Shown here one piece after another: positions 16,938-25,599 of a stretch of DNA of 64,000 bases. The notes under the pieces are model-generated. The model was not told the DNA's origin. It ran no database searches and was given only the letters and a program-made list of their open reading frames with translations. Source of the stretch: Puerhibacterium puerhi (lineage in GTDB: Bacteria > Actinomycetota > Actinomycetes > Actinomycetales > Cellulomonadaceae); the NCBI RefSeq assembly GCF_009846865.1, contig NZ_WUWN01000016.1, forward strand, positions 17,903 through 81,902. The letters run 5' to 3'. How positions within the stretch are numbered: position 1 is the stretch's first letter; each line of letters starts with the position of its first letter. The translations under genes were made by a program, and so were the position numbers.

Positions 16938-17301
16938 CAGGCGCCTCCTTGGGGGGAGGGCTCGGGCGCTGGCGGAGGTCGATGCTCCAGTGCCGGGTCT
17001 GCCGAGTGCCCCAGCGCAGGGACGGGGGCGTCACGACGTCCCACTCCTCGCCGTCGAGCTCAGCGCGAGACCACAGGTCGACTCCAGGGATGCCGGCGTC
17101 CACGATCACGCGCGTCACGTTGATCTCGACCTGGCCGGCGCCAACCTCCGCGCGCTGGGAGCGCTGTGGGATGACCGCCGCTCGGACGGTCACCTTCGAG
17201 TCGGGGTCGGCGACCTTCTTGAGGTTGCCGCGAGAGTCGGTGATCAGCTTGGTGCGCCAGAAGGTCACGTACCGGCCGCGCCGCCTCTGCACACTGCTCA
17301 C
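16930..17301 (-). CDS. Head-tail stopper/connector protein
   Basis: 123 aa from GTG at 17301, overlapping the previous stop (GTGA). Beta-rich: RYVTFWRTKLITDSRGN, VTVRAAVIPQRSQRAEV, VDLWSRAELDGEEWDVV. The tryptophan pattern of SPP1 gp16/HK97-type stopper proteins is visible. It ends in a basic Pro-rich tail. Confidence 0.7.
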   Translation of the reverse strand: MSSVQRRRGRYVTFWRTKLITDSRGNLKKVADPDSKVTVRAAVIPQRSQRAEVGAGQVEINVTRVIVDAGIPGVDLWSRAELDGEEWDVVTPPSLRWGTRQTRHWSIDLRQRPSPPPKEAPGG

Positions 17302-17765
17302 CAGGGCTCCGTGTCGCTCGCGTAGTAGGGGAACGGTCGCTCGCCCGGCCAGCCGGAGACCGGCACGTAGTACGGGCGGTCGTCCGCCGCGCCAGGGCGC
17401 GTCTTCCATGCCGTCATCGGGATCGAGCCGAAGCCGACGCCTCGCGTGATGGTGGAGAGCGTCTTCTTCTCGTCCTCGGTCAGGTAGACCGACCCGGCCT
17501 TGTCGCCGATGTCGGCCCACTGGAGGGTCTCGTCGCCCGCTCGTGACGTGACGAGACCCTGGTTGTTGACGACGTAGCGCCTCGCCGCGGCCAGGACGAT
17601 GGTCTTGGCGACCGGGGGGATGTTCTGAGGGGTCCAGTTGAGCCCCTGGGCTCGCACGAGCGCGGAGGCGTCCTCAAGGGCGCTCTCGGCAAGGACCTTC
17701 TCCTGCTCGTCGAGCACCCAGTCGAGCCGGTTCTGGAGCTCCTCAAGGGATGCCAGCGGTTCCAC
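17298..17765 (-). CDS. Head-tail adaptor protein (gp6/gp15-like)
   Basis: 155 aa from GTG. The N-terminal helical half (LASLEELQNRLDW, ALEDASALVRAQG, VAKTIVLAAARRYVVN) is the hallmark of the adaptor that docks under the portal. The C-terminal half is Pro/Tyr/Trp-rich. It follows the capsid gene directly, as expected. Confidence 0.8.
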   Translation of the reverse strand: MEPLASLEELQNRLDWVLDEQEKVLAESALEDASALVRAQGLNWTPQNIPPVAKTIVLAAARRYVVNNQGLVTSRAGDETLQWADIGDKAGSVYLTEDEKKTLSTITRGVGFGSIPMTAWKTRPGAADDRPYYVPVSGWPGERPFPYYASDTEPW

Positions 17766-17788
17766 TGCTCACCTCCTGAGCACAGCTA

Positions 17789-17827
17789 GAGCGGGTGGTG
17801 GACCGGAGTAGTGCCCACCACCCGCTC
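17789..17827 (-). terminator. Terminator-like 13-bp inverted repeat after capsid gene
   Basis: GAGCGGGTGGTGG (17789..17801) and its exact complement (17815..17827) enclose a 13-nt loop. The T-tract is weak. It probably reduces read-through from the abundant capsid transcript. Confidence 0.55.
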
Positions 17828-17845
17828 CGCAGGGGTCAGGGGAGA

Positions 17846-18880
17846 TCAGCTACCGGCCAGCGGGATGCCGGTGAACTCCGACAGCTCCTCGTTGTCCGTG
17901 GTGGTGGACACGGTGTTGCCCGAGCCGGAGGTCTTGATCTCGACGGCGCGCACGAAGTGGTTCTCCTTCGAGACGGTGCCGTTGTGCGGCGTCTCCGCAG
18001 CGACCGCCACGATGGGGTCCTCGACGTACTGGAAGCCGGGGTACATGTTGAACACGGAGCGGTCCTGGAACCGCTCGGTGTCGTAGTCCATGAGCCAGCG
18101 CAGACCCACGTTCAGCTCGCCACCGGACGAACCGGAGCCACCGAACGGGACCGACTGCGGCACGGACGGCGTACCCGACAGGAAGATGAACGCCGAACGG
18201 ACGAAGGCGTAGGCCGAGTCCGAGGCGATCTCCTGCGAGACGGCGATGGTCAGGCCGTAGAGCTCGCCGATGATCGCGCGCTCCAGGGCGGCACGGGCGC
18301 GGGTCTCGCCCACCGCCGAGGCGATGGAGAGCGCGTCGTCCGCCAGCGCCTTCTCCTCCCAGTCGGTGCCCAGCAGGAGGACCCGCTGACCGTCCGGGAC
18401 GTTGAGGCGGTTGAGGGCCTGGCGCGCGGCGCGAGCGACCTTACGGATGTCCGCGTCCTCGCCGGCGTCGATGAAGACCTCGTAGGGGGCGCCTCGCAGA
18501 GCGTCCACCGACTCGTGCTCCAGACCGCGACGAATCGAGTCGGTCTGGGCGCCGATCAGTCGACCGAAGCCGCCGCCGAAGTCGAAGTCCTTCTGCTCGT
18601 CCGTCAGCTTCACGGCCGAGTACACGTCGTCACCGAACGTGACGGTGACCTTCCGCTCGCTGTACTCGTCGAACTGGATCGGCTGCGAGCGGTCGTTGCG
18701 CCAGCCGTACCGGCGGTAGGGCAGCACGCCGGGCACGACGACACTCACGGCGTCGCCCTCGGCGCCCTTGAACTCGTCGATGCCCTTACGCGCGAAGAAC
18801 GTCGGGACAACGAGCTTTCGCTCCAGGAGGGTCGCAGCAGTTGCGGCGACCTTCTCCGGCTTCACGGGGTTGTGAGCCAT
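17846..18880 (-). CDS. Major capsid protein (P22 coat-like)
   Basis: 344 aa, ATG start. It follows the scaffold gene. The sequence (LVVPTFFARKGIDEF, DAVSVVVPGVLPYRRYGWRN, RKVTVTFGDDVYSAVKLTDE) is the type annotated as P22-type coat protein in actinophages, an HK97-fold subunit without a protease gene nearby. Maturation would therefore be scaffold-driven. It is bracketed by a terminator upstream and an inverted repeat downstream, and has a strong ribosome binding site (GGTAACC preceded by AAAGG). Confidence 0.9.
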   Translation of the reverse strand: MAHNPVKPEKVAATAATLLERKLVVPTFFARKGIDEFKGAEGDAVSVVVPGVLPYRRYGWRNDRSQPIQFDEYSERKVTVTFGDDVYSAVKLTDEQKDFDFGGGFGRLIGAQTDSIRRGLEHESVDALRGAPYEVFIDAGEDADIRKVARAARQALNRLNVPDGQRVLLLGTDWEEKALADDALSIASAVGETRARAALERAIIGELYGLTIAVSQEIASDSAYAFVRSAFIFLSGTPSVPQSVPFGGSGSSGGELNVGLRWLMDYDTERFQDRSVFNMYPGFQYVEDPIVAVAAETPHNGTVSKENHFVRAVEIKTSGSGNTVSTTTDNEELSEFTGIPLAGS

Positions 18881-18904
18881 TGGTTACCTTTCGGGAGGCA
18901 TGAG

Positions 18905-18935
18905 AAAAGCCCCCCGCGAAAATCGCGAAGGGCTT
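18905..18935 (-). terminator. Rho-independent terminator before capsid gene
   Basis: Leftward nested stem AAGCCC/GGGCTT and CGCGA/TCGCG, then UUUUCUCAUGCC. Positioned between scaffold stop (18,954) and capsid start, so it sets the scaffold:coat ratio or separates transcripts. Confidence 0.75.
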
Positions 18936-18953
18936 CGAGAGATCGGTGTGTTG

Positions 18954-19529
18954 TCACCAGGACGACGCGCGGTACACGTCCTCGACGAGATCGTCGATGT
19001 CCTCGGTGCTGGGGGTGTCGGTCGGGTCCAGCCCGCCCTTGGGGTCGCTGCCACCACCACGCGCGGGGCGAGCGAACTGCTTGAGGATCTCGGCGTCGGA
19101 CGCCAGCTCCTCCTCGGTGGACCCCTTGAGCCGCTCGGCGAGCTCGTCAGGGAGGTTGAACTTGCGCGCGACCTTCTCGCGCGTGAGCGAGAGCTCCAGC
19201 TCGGAGACCTTCTGGTTGTACTCGTCGACCGCCGCCTGGAACTCCTCGGGCGTCTTGGCGTCCTTGAGCTTGTCGCGGAGGTCGTTTCGCTCCGTGCGGT
19301 AGCGAGCGGCCTCACGACGTGTGCGGCTCAGCTCGTCCCTCGCCCATGCGGGGAGGTCGTCCTCCTTGTTGCCACCCTTGTCCTCGTCCTTGGGGGTGGG
19401 GGTGCCGTCCTCCTTCGGCTTCGACTCGTCCGCCGGGGGCGTGTCGTCCTTGGGGCCGGAGCCGCCCTCGTCAGAGGGCTCCTCAATGAACATCAGGCGG
19501 GGGTTGCGGAGGTGCATCTTCGGGGTCAC
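18954..19529 (-). CDS. Capsid scaffolding protein
   Basis: 191 aa from GTG at 19529 (GGAGG 6 nt upstream); longer in-frame versions would begin in the G-rich spacer. Acidic, Pro/Lys/Asp-rich N-terminal third (DDTPPADESKPKEDG). There is a long central coiled coil (about 70-130, ARYRTERNDLRDKLKDAKT), and a C-terminal Gly/Asp-rich end. Position and composition are classic for a scaffold. Confidence 0.85.
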   Translation of the reverse strand: MTPKMHLRNPRLMFIEEPSDEGGSGPKDDTPPADESKPKEDGTPTPKDEDKGGNKEDDLPAWARDELSRTRREAARYRTERNDLRDKLKDAKTPEEFQAAVDEYNQKVSELELSLTREKVARKFNLPDELAERLKGSTEEELASDAEILKQFARPARGGGSDPKGGLDPTDTPSTEDIDDLVEDVYRASSW

Positions 19530-19694
19530 TCGTCGCCTCCTGGGCGTCATGTGGTGTTGTGCGGAAAGCCCCAGCACCGGGCCGGGGAAGGGGGAAGGGG
19601 GAAGGGGCCGTCGCGGTAGCTGCAACTACCCACGGCCTCTGCGCGCAGCGCAGCAATGCGAGGAGCCGTGGAGGACACCAGGGGGAGGGCGGCT
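19530..19694. other. Spacer with G-quadruplex-type run
   Basis: Between MuF-like and scaffold genes. Plus strand 19,584..19,607 reads four G-runs of 4-5 separated by AA, an ideal G-quadruplex pattern lying on the template strand for leftward transcription. No open frame or promoter recognised. Confidence 0.6.
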
Positions 19695-20855
19695 CTACTC
19701 GCGTGAGAGGTATCGGTCTTGCCACTCACGCCCGTCAGCGGACGCGAGCCATCGCTCCCAGTGGGCGATGCGCTGTTCCTCGGGCATGTCGGCGGTGAGG
19801 CGGAAGAACTTCCGCCAGAGCGCCACGGCCGCCTTGCCGCTCGTGCCGTCGGTGACCTTCGGCCACCACTCGCCATAGATGCGGTTGAGGCGGTAGATGT
19901 CGGACTCGTCGTACTGCCGCGTTGAGTAGACGGGCTCGGCGTAGCACTTGCAGTTGTCGTGATAGAGGTCGCCGTCAGCGGTGATGGTCGCGGAGGCCTT
20001 CGAGCGGTAGAGGACCAGGCCGCGGGAGATGAGCATGGCGCACCACCCGCAGGGCGTCCCCGTGCGCGAGCGGCGCACATAGCCGATGGCACGGGGGTCC
20101 TCCTCCGCGTCGCGGAAGATTTCACCGCGCCCCGCGTTGAGGGCGATGCGCTCGGCCGCTGCCGCCTGCCGCGCGCCGGCCTGCGCCTTGGCCTCAGACC
20201 GCTCGGCATCGACTTCGGAGGCGGGCGCCTCGTCGTCGAGCCCCTGGATGCGCTTGAGGTAGCCCTCCTCGCCGAGCGCCTTGAGCACGACGCGAAGTTC
20301 CTCTTCGGCGTCCTCGTCCTCTTCGGCCCGCTGGCGCTCGGTGCGGGCGATGTCCTCGCGCAGTGCGCGACGAAGCTCGTCGTCCGTCAGGTCGAACAGG
20401 TCCACGCCCTCGTCGTCGCGAGGGGCCGTGGGGCCAGGGGCGTCGTCGCGGGGGCGGGTGGGGGTCTCCACCGGCTCCACGGGGACGTAGAGGTCGTCGC
20501 CGGCGTCGTCAGGAAGCTGCGACTCGGCAAGCTCGGCAAACGCCGTGCGGAGTTGCCCGAGCGTGACGTAGGTCGGGTCCGGGTCGTTCGGGTCCGGGAC
20601 CGTGCTGCCCGTCATCAACGCCCGAGTCAGGCGGTAGAAGGCGATGCCGAGTTCGCGAGACTGCGAGCGGCGCGACATCACCATCTCGACGGCGTCTTCG
20701 AGCCATGCCGCCGCGGTGCCCTGAGCGTCGGTTGCAGACAGCCGGCGCCACAGCACCAGGGCCTCTTCGATGGTCTGGGCGCCGATCCTGACGAGTGCCG
20801 CCTGGAAGGCGAGTGACGCTGCCGAGGCCTCTGCGAGAAGGTCGTCGGGGTCCAT
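19695..20855 (-). CDS. MuF-like capsid morphogenesis protein
   Basis: 386 aa. The N-terminal ~120 residues are helical. A central 130-260 acidic, low-complexity region follows (TERQRAEEDEDAEEEL). The C-terminal domain has GTPCGWCAMLISRG and, about 30 residues later, YHDNCKCYAEPVY, the Cys/His pattern of the MuF/VG15-type minor head domain. It sits between portal and scaffold as usual. Minor capsid protein, possibly ejected or a toxin-fusion scaffold in relatives; no toxin domain is visible here. Confidence 0.82.
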   Translation of the reverse strand: MDPDDLLAEASAASLAFQAALVRIGAQTIEEALVLWRRLSATDAQGTAAAWLEDAVEMVMSRRSQSRELGIAFYRLTRALMTGSTVPDPNDPDPTYVTLGQLRTAFAELAESQLPDDAGDDLYVPVEPVETPTRPRDDAPGPTAPRDDEGVDLFDLTDDELRRALREDIARTERQRAEEDEDAEEELRVVLKALGEEGYLKRIQGLDDEAPASEVDAERSEAKAQAGARQAAAAERIALNAGRGEIFRDAEEDPRAIGYVRRSRTGTPCGWCAMLISRGLVLYRSKASATITADGDLYHDNCKCYAEPVYSTRQYDESDIYRLNRIYGEWWPKVTDGTSGKAAVALWRKFFRLTADMPEEQRIAHWERWLASADGREWQDRYLSRE

Positions 20856-20868
20856 CGGCTACCTCTCG

Positions 20869-22362
20869 TCAGGCGGCGTCTTGCGCGCCGCTCCTGGTGG
20901 GCTGCGGGATCGATCGGGTGGACCGGCCGCCAGAGGCTCGGGTGAGGGCCTCGGCCATCTGGAGCTCGGCGTCCCCCTCCTCGGCCAGCTCTTCCCAGCG
21001 CGTGAGCTCGGCCTGCGTGACGCCACGAACGCGCGGCCACAGGCCGCGCGCCGGGATGCCGAGGTTCTGGGCGAGCTTGCCGAGTGCATCGGCGTCCTGG
21101 GCCATCGAGCGCGACTCCATGTCGCGCCACACGACCTCGCCGTGGAAGTCCTCGGCGCGGGCGGTGTCGCCCTCCAGGCGTGCGGCCAGGCGGAAGACGC
21201 GCTCCCAGGCCTCGCCGAAGGCGTGCTGGTACTGGCCCACCTTCCGGTTGAAGGTGGTCTCAGCCGCGTTGAGGGCCTCGGCGCTCAGGTTGGCGATCTG
21301 CCCCAGCAGGTAGGTCGGAGGCGTCTGCGTGGCCGCAGACAGGCGCTCGGACACGTCCTTAAGGGCGGAGATGTAGCCATCCAGGGGCGTCTCGTCCAGA
21401 GTGCCGAACTCGACCTCGGGGTCCTCGGCGTAGAGCATCTGCTTGCCGTTGACCTGGACGCGCAGGGGCTTCGGCTGCCCGTTGTCGTCAAGCTCAGGCT
21501 CGAAGCCGATGACGTGGCCGTCCTCGTCGAAGATCGGCTTCTGCACCATCGGCGGAGCCATGCCCGTGACCGTGCGCACTTTGAAGGAGCCGTAGGTCTG
21601 GGCGATCAGCAGGTCGAACGCCGTCTGGTTGAGGCGGTCCTGGAGCGGGATGATCTCCTCGACGATGCCGTGCGTGCGGCCGTCAAGGTCGACCTCGATG
21701 GCGAACCGAGTGACTGGGCACTCGTCGGCACCCGTGTCTCCGACCTCTTCGAGCCGCAGCTTGTCGTAGTCGTCGGTGAAGGACACCTCGTACTCGATGG
21801 GGCCGTCCCAGAAGCGCGCCTTGCCGGGGCGCTTAGCGGTAGGCCATCGGGACACGTGGATCGCGGCGACCGGGTCCTCGTCAGAGGCCGGGTCGTCGTA
21901 GATCGCAGACGTGCGCAGGGGGCTCAGGCCGCGGGTGTAGGTCTTGCCATCGTCCCCGATCTCGGTGACCGTGAAGCTGTGCCCGTAGGCGACGGCGGCC
22001 AGGTAGATGGCCGTCTGCCTCGCGTCGAGGCGCGAGCGCTGCCAGTGGTCCCACGACGGATCGTTGACGATCTCCGTCGCGTGGTCGCTCTTGCCAGCGG
22101 CCTGACGGCCGGCGCGGAAGCCGTCCACGTAGCACCCCTGGACGGGGGCGCGCACGAGGAGCGGCACCTTGTTGTCGATGGCACGCTTCGCGAGGAGCTT
22201 GTACTCGTCGTCCGCCATCTCCGGCATGTAGGGGTCCGGGTGGTCCCCCTGGAGGTAGGCGTCGACCGTGAGTAGATGCTCTTCGAGGTCGTGCTTGAGG
22301 ATGTTGAGGAGAAGGATGGCCCGCCCGCGGGGCGAATCGGTGTTGATTTCCTCGGCTGCCAC
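20869..22362 (-). CDS. Portal protein (SPP1 gp6-like)
   Basis: 497 aa from GTG. Typical SPP1-type portal blocks: RAIDNKVPLLVRAPVQGCYVDGF at the N-terminus, QTAIYLAAVAYGHSF, the crown region with VDLDGRTHGIVEEIIPLQDR, and the helical channel part SAEALNAAETTFNRKVGQYQ. It forms the dodecameric vertex through which DNA is packaged. Begins 18 bp after the terminase gene. Confidence 0.9.
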   Translation of the reverse strand: MAAEEINTDSPRGRAILLLNILKHDLEEHLLTVDAYLQGDHPDPYMPEMADDEYKLLAKRAIDNKVPLLVRAPVQGCYVDGFRAGRQAAGKSDHATEIVNDPSWDHWQRSRLDARQTAIYLAAVAYGHSFTVTEIGDDGKTYTRGLSPLRTSAIYDDPASDEDPVAAIHVSRWPTAKRPGKARFWDGPIEYEVSFTDDYDKLRLEEVGDTGADECPVTRFAIEVDLDGRTHGIVEEIIPLQDRLNQTAFDLLIAQTYGSFKVRTVTGMAPPMVQKPIFDEDGHVIGFEPELDDNGQPKPLRVQVNGKQMLYAEDPEVEFGTLDETPLDGYISALKDVSERLSAATQTPPTYLLGQIANLSAEALNAAETTFNRKVGQYQHAFGEAWERVFRLAARLEGDTARAEDFHGEVVWRDMESRSMAQDADALGKLAQNLGIPARGLWPRVRGVTQAELTRWEELAEEGDAELQMAEALTRASGGRSTRSIPQPTRSGAQDAA

Positions 22363-22380
22363 GGGTTGCCTTTCGCGAGG

Positions 22381-24078
22381 TCAGAAAGCCCACATGCGCC
22401 CGGTGCGTTCGCGCTTGGCTTCCTTTCCGCGAGCCGCGATATCGGAAGCTGCTTTGTGCGCGAGCATGAGCGCCGCATAGGCGTCGACCTTCTTGGGGGA
22501 GTCAGGAGACTCCTTGGAGAAGGAGACGCCCCAGTCATTGGTGCGGCGCCGTGCATTCATCACGTGGCGCTGGAGCGTTAGGTCGTTGTTGTGGTGGATG
22601 CGCTGGTCGAGGACGGCGTTCATCAGCGCCTCGTGCGCGTAGGTGGAGGCCTTCTTGCTGCGCATGTCCCAGCCGATGGGGGAGTTGCCTGTCGCCTTGA
22701 CGACCAGCCCCTCGGCGTAGGCCTTGGTCCACTCGGTGATGTAGGACTCCCAGAGGGAGACGTCGGCGTAGAAGCCGCGCACCTTGTAGAGGGCGAAGGC
22801 CTCGTGGACGCGGGAGTCGACTTCCTCCTGCGGCACCTGCCACTTCTTGCCCTCGGCGCCCTGGAGCGAGTCCCAGCCGATGGGCTTCTCCCAGAGCCCG
22901 AGGATCTGCACGAAGCCGTCGGAGAGGCGGTAGCCCACCAGAGCGGTGGCGTCGTCGGTCTTGCCACCGTCGAAGCCGAGGGTGATCTCGTCGCCGGGGC
23001 GGAGTTGCTCGTCCTCGAAGCCCTTGGACAGCCGGCGCCACTCGTCAATCGAGTAGATCGAGTCCTCGTCCGCGATGATCTGGTTGAGCCAGACGCGGCG
23101 AGACAGGGCCGGGCTGAACGTGATGTCGAGGATGGACTCGACGACGTCCTGCGGGTTGAGCCAGTAGGCGTCGCCGCGGACGCCCTCGATAATCCGAGGC
23201 AGGAGCACCGGATCGAGCGGAGCCTGGGGGTGCGCCTCGATGGAGTCGTACATGAGGCCGACGTCGGCGGCGCGGCCCTCCTGCACCTGCTCGTAGGAGT
23301 TTCGGATGCGCTCAGCGGCGCTGTCCTCGCCCGGGACGTAGGCGTTGGTCAGGGCGACGTAGCGGCCACCGACCTTCTTGACGTTTCGCTCGATGGCCTC
23401 GTACATGGCGATGCCCTGGTTGCCGGACACCCAGTGCCAGACCTCGTTCGCCACCACGAACGTCGAGCGGAAGCCCTCCAGCGAGCGGGGGTTGCTTGTG
23501 ACGGCCACGAGGTTGATCGAGCCGTTGAGGCCGCGGATCTGCTCGCGCCCGATCTCCAGGCTGAACTCCGCCTTGAGGGCGTCAGAGATGAGCGACGGGA
23601 AGAGGGAGAAGGTGGTCTTGGTCTGGTCGCGCGACACAGCCGCGACCTGGACCCAGGCGCGCGGGTGGCGCTTGCCGACCGGGTTGCCGTCCTTGTCCCA
23701 GTGCGAGAAGCGCGAGGGGCCGCAGAACTCGATCAGGCAGATGACTGCCAGAAGCGGGTCCTTGCCGGCGCCCTTGAGGCGCTGCATGCAGGCCTTGCGG
23801 TAGATGAATCGCCCGTTGGCGTCGACCGCGTAGAACCAGAGCAAGAAGCGCATCTGCTCGGGCGTGAACTTCCAGAACTTCGACTCGTCGTCGAGGTCCC
23901 GGATGCGCGTCGCGCACCAGCCGATGATCTGCCAGCCGAGCGTCTTCTCCGGCAGCTTCCAGGACCCGTCAGGGTTCCGCTGCCAGGTGGGGCCGATGTA
24001 GGTCGGCTCCAGCACCTCGGCGTCGAGATCCAGCTTCTCCAACCGCTCCCGCTCTTCGGCGGTGAGCGGCGCCGTCAC
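22381..24078 (-). CDS. Terminase large subunit
   Basis: 565 aa from GTG, overlapping the small-subunit stop (GTGA). The N-terminal ATPase has a variant P-loop (QRLKGAGKDP, res 99-108; Asp replaces the usual Ser/Thr, as in many actinophage enzymes). A Walker B-like strand follows (FRSTFVVANEVWHW). The C-terminal RNase-H-like nuclease has LGFDGGKTDDATALVG, GFYADVSLWESY and a C-terminal KKVDAYAALMLAHKA. It cuts and packages the concatemer. Confidence 0.92.
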   Translation of the reverse strand: MTAPLTAEERERLEKLDLDAEVLEPTYIGPTWQRNPDGSWKLPEKTLGWQIIGWCATRIRDLDDESKFWKFTPEQMRFLLWFYAVDANGRFIYRKACMQRLKGAGKDPLLAVICLIEFCGPSRFSHWDKDGNPVGKRHPRAWVQVAAVSRDQTKTTFSLFPSLISDALKAEFSLEIGREQIRGLNGSINLVAVTSNPRSLEGFRSTFVVANEVWHWVSGNQGIAMYEAIERNVKKVGGRYVALTNAYVPGEDSAAERIRNSYEQVQEGRAADVGLMYDSIEAHPQAPLDPVLLPRIIEGVRGDAYWLNPQDVVESILDITFSPALSRRVWLNQIIADEDSIYSIDEWRRLSKGFEDEQLRPGDEITLGFDGGKTDDATALVGYRLSDGFVQILGLWEKPIGWDSLQGAEGKKWQVPQEEVDSRVHEAFALYKVRGFYADVSLWESYITEWTKAYAEGLVVKATGNSPIGWDMRSKKASTYAHEALMNAVLDQRIHHNNDLTLQRHVMNARRRTNDWGVSFSKESPDSPKKVDAYAALMLAHKAASDIAARGKEAKRERTGRMWAF

Positions 24079-24617
24079 TGCGCGAGCCCCAGGGCTGCGC
24101 GAGCCTCGTCGATGGCGATGACCTCGGCCGAGTCCTCCTCGGGCGCCGGCTCAGTGAGCTCGATGCGGGCCTTGAGTCGGTCGATCTCGGTCATGCCTAG
24201 GCGCCCGAGGGCGTCGAGGAGCGCGCTCAGCTTCATTGCCGAGCCGCCCTTCGATGGCGTGGGAGGGAACTTGGGCAGCTTGCCCTCGGCGATCAGCCGG
24301 TCTCGCTCCGCCTTCGGGGTCGCGTCCCAGCGCTCCCGAACCTCGATGGCCTTCTCGCGGCGGTCCTCCTCGTGCTTGTAGCGGGAGACCTCGTCGCAGA
24401 TGGCGTAGGCGAAGGCCCAGTCCGAGTTCTGGAACCGAGCGGACTGGCCGCTGGTCTTGAGCGCCTCGAACATGCGGCGGGCGATGGGGTGCCAGGACTT
24501 CGGGATGTTCGGGATGGTGACCGGCTGGAGCTCCAGATGGATCGTGGGCTGCTGGTCGCCCCCCTTGCGCTCTCGGGGCCGCGCGAGCTCGGACTCGCGC
24601 TTCGGGCGTGCGGGCAT
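24075..24617 (-). CDS. Terminase small subunit
   Basis: 180 aa, ATG start. Basic N-terminus (RPKRESELARPRERK), then the block PNIPKSWHPIARRMFEALKTSGQSARFQNSDWAFAY known from actinophage small terminases, then a charged helix. It recognises the packaging site. The adjacent HNH gene upstream suggests a cos-type mechanism. Confidence 0.82.
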   Translation of the reverse strand: MPARPKRESELARPRERKGGDQQPTIHLELQPVTIPNIPKSWHPIARRMFEALKTSGQSARFQNSDWAFAYAICDEVSRYKHEEDRREKAIEVRERWDATPKAERDRLIAEGKLPKFPPTPSKGGSAMKLSALLDALGRLGMTEIDRLKARIELTEPAPEEDSAEVIAIDEARAALGLAQ

Positions 24618-24638
24618 TCGGCCTACCTCCGGGGTGGC

Positions 24639-24953
24639 TCAGAGCAGGCCCGGATGCCTCTCGGGCCTGAGAAACTTCTTGGCGTTCTGCGCCTTCTTGG
24701 CGTTCAGGGCTCTTGCTCCCTCGCTGCTGCTCTTCACGCGGTGGTGGTCATCGCAGATGGACTGGAGGTTGTCGAGGGAGTGGTCGTCGCCCGGAATGAT
24801 GTGATCGACCTGGGTTGCGGCGTTCGGGCATCGCCTTCCATCTGGGAGGGGGATGCAGCACCGCCCGCCGTCGCGGCGAAACACGCGATGGCGGATTGCT
24901 TGCCAGTCCTTCGGGAGTCGGTCGCGCCGGTTCGAGTTGGTCCAACCAGGCAC
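24639..24953 (-). CDS. HNH endonuclease (terminase-associated)
   Basis: 104 aa from GTG. HNH core: CCIPLPDGRRCPNAATQVDHIIPGDDHSLDNLQSICDDHH (catalytic DH at VDHI, Asn in DNLQSIC, final HH), with paired Cys for zinc. HNH proteins next to the terminase are required for cos cleavage in HK97-type phages, so this is more likely part of packaging than a homing nuclease. Basic C-terminal tail. Confidence 0.88.
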   Translation of the reverse strand: MPGWTNSNRRDRLPKDWQAIRHRVFRRDGGRCCIPLPDGRRCPNAATQVDHIIPGDDHSLDNLQSICDDHHRVKSSSEGARALNAKKAQNAKKFLRPERHPGLL

Positions 24954-24963
24954 GGGCGCCTCC

Positions 24964-25599
24964 TCAGAATCGGACGACTCGCTCGTTCCACTCGGGGACG
25001 CCGTAGGCGTGCGCCTTGCGCGGCAGCACGCGGGGTCCGTCGGCGGGGTTGAGGAGCGTCGGGCCGTCGCGGTGGTCTACCAGCGACGGGAACGTGTAGC
25101 GGATCGGCAGGCCGGCGTCGCGGAAGTAGCGCCCGAGCCTGCGGTCGTAGGGGAGCGCGCTGTGCTCGACGAACGCGAGCATCGGGTCGACGTGCTCGGT
25201 GGGCATCGCGACCCCCACGCCCCACAGGAGCGAGACCGTCTCCAGCCACGAGGCGCCGATGGTCTCGGCCGCCCTCACCGCACTGTCGATGTGCGAATGA
25301 GGCATCGGGTAGGAGGTCCCGACGTAGAGACCGATGCATGTCCGCGGCGCCGTGGCGATGCCGTCAGCGAATCGGTAGCGCAGGTCCATCGGTGCGATGG
25401 CGTCGTCCTGGAGCACCAGGCCCCAGTCGGCGCGTCGGTCGATGGCGCCCCAGGCTCGATCCCCGGTGTCGTTCTCGCCGCGGCCCTCGTCCCAGACGAT
25501 GCGATCCGCGCCGACCGTCCACGCGAGCTCCTTGGCCTGCGCCTCTCGGCGCGGGTGCGCCATGACGACGACGGAGAGAGTCAGCGGTGCTTCCACCAT
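24964..25599 (-). CDS. Glycosyltransferase-like protein
   Basis: 211 aa, ATG at 25599, overlapping the next upstream gene by 19 bp. LSVVVMAHPRR at the N-terminus, IVWDEGRGENDTG, and WGLVLQDDAIAP, where the DD pair stands where GT-A enzymes bind the metal-nucleotide sugar. A C-terminal half ends with VPEWNERVVRF. It resembles the short GT-A proteins of actinophages. The target (virion, DNA or host envelope) cannot be told from sequence. Confidence 0.7.
   Translation of the reverse strand: MVEAPLTLSVVVMAHPRREAQAKELAWTVGADRIVWDEGRGENDTGDRAWGAIDRRADWGLVLQDDAIAPMDLRYRFADGIATAPRTCIGLYVGTSYPMPHSHIDSAVRAAETIGASWLETVSLLWGVGVAMPTEHVDPMLAFVEHSALPYDRRLGRYFRDAGLPIRYTFPSLVDHRDGPTLLNPADGPRVLPRKAHAYGVPEWNERVVRF

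Noticed and set aside
24639..24953. HNH gene as a homing endonuclease
   Set aside because: Its place beside the small terminase and its short form fit a packaging-associated HNH protein better.
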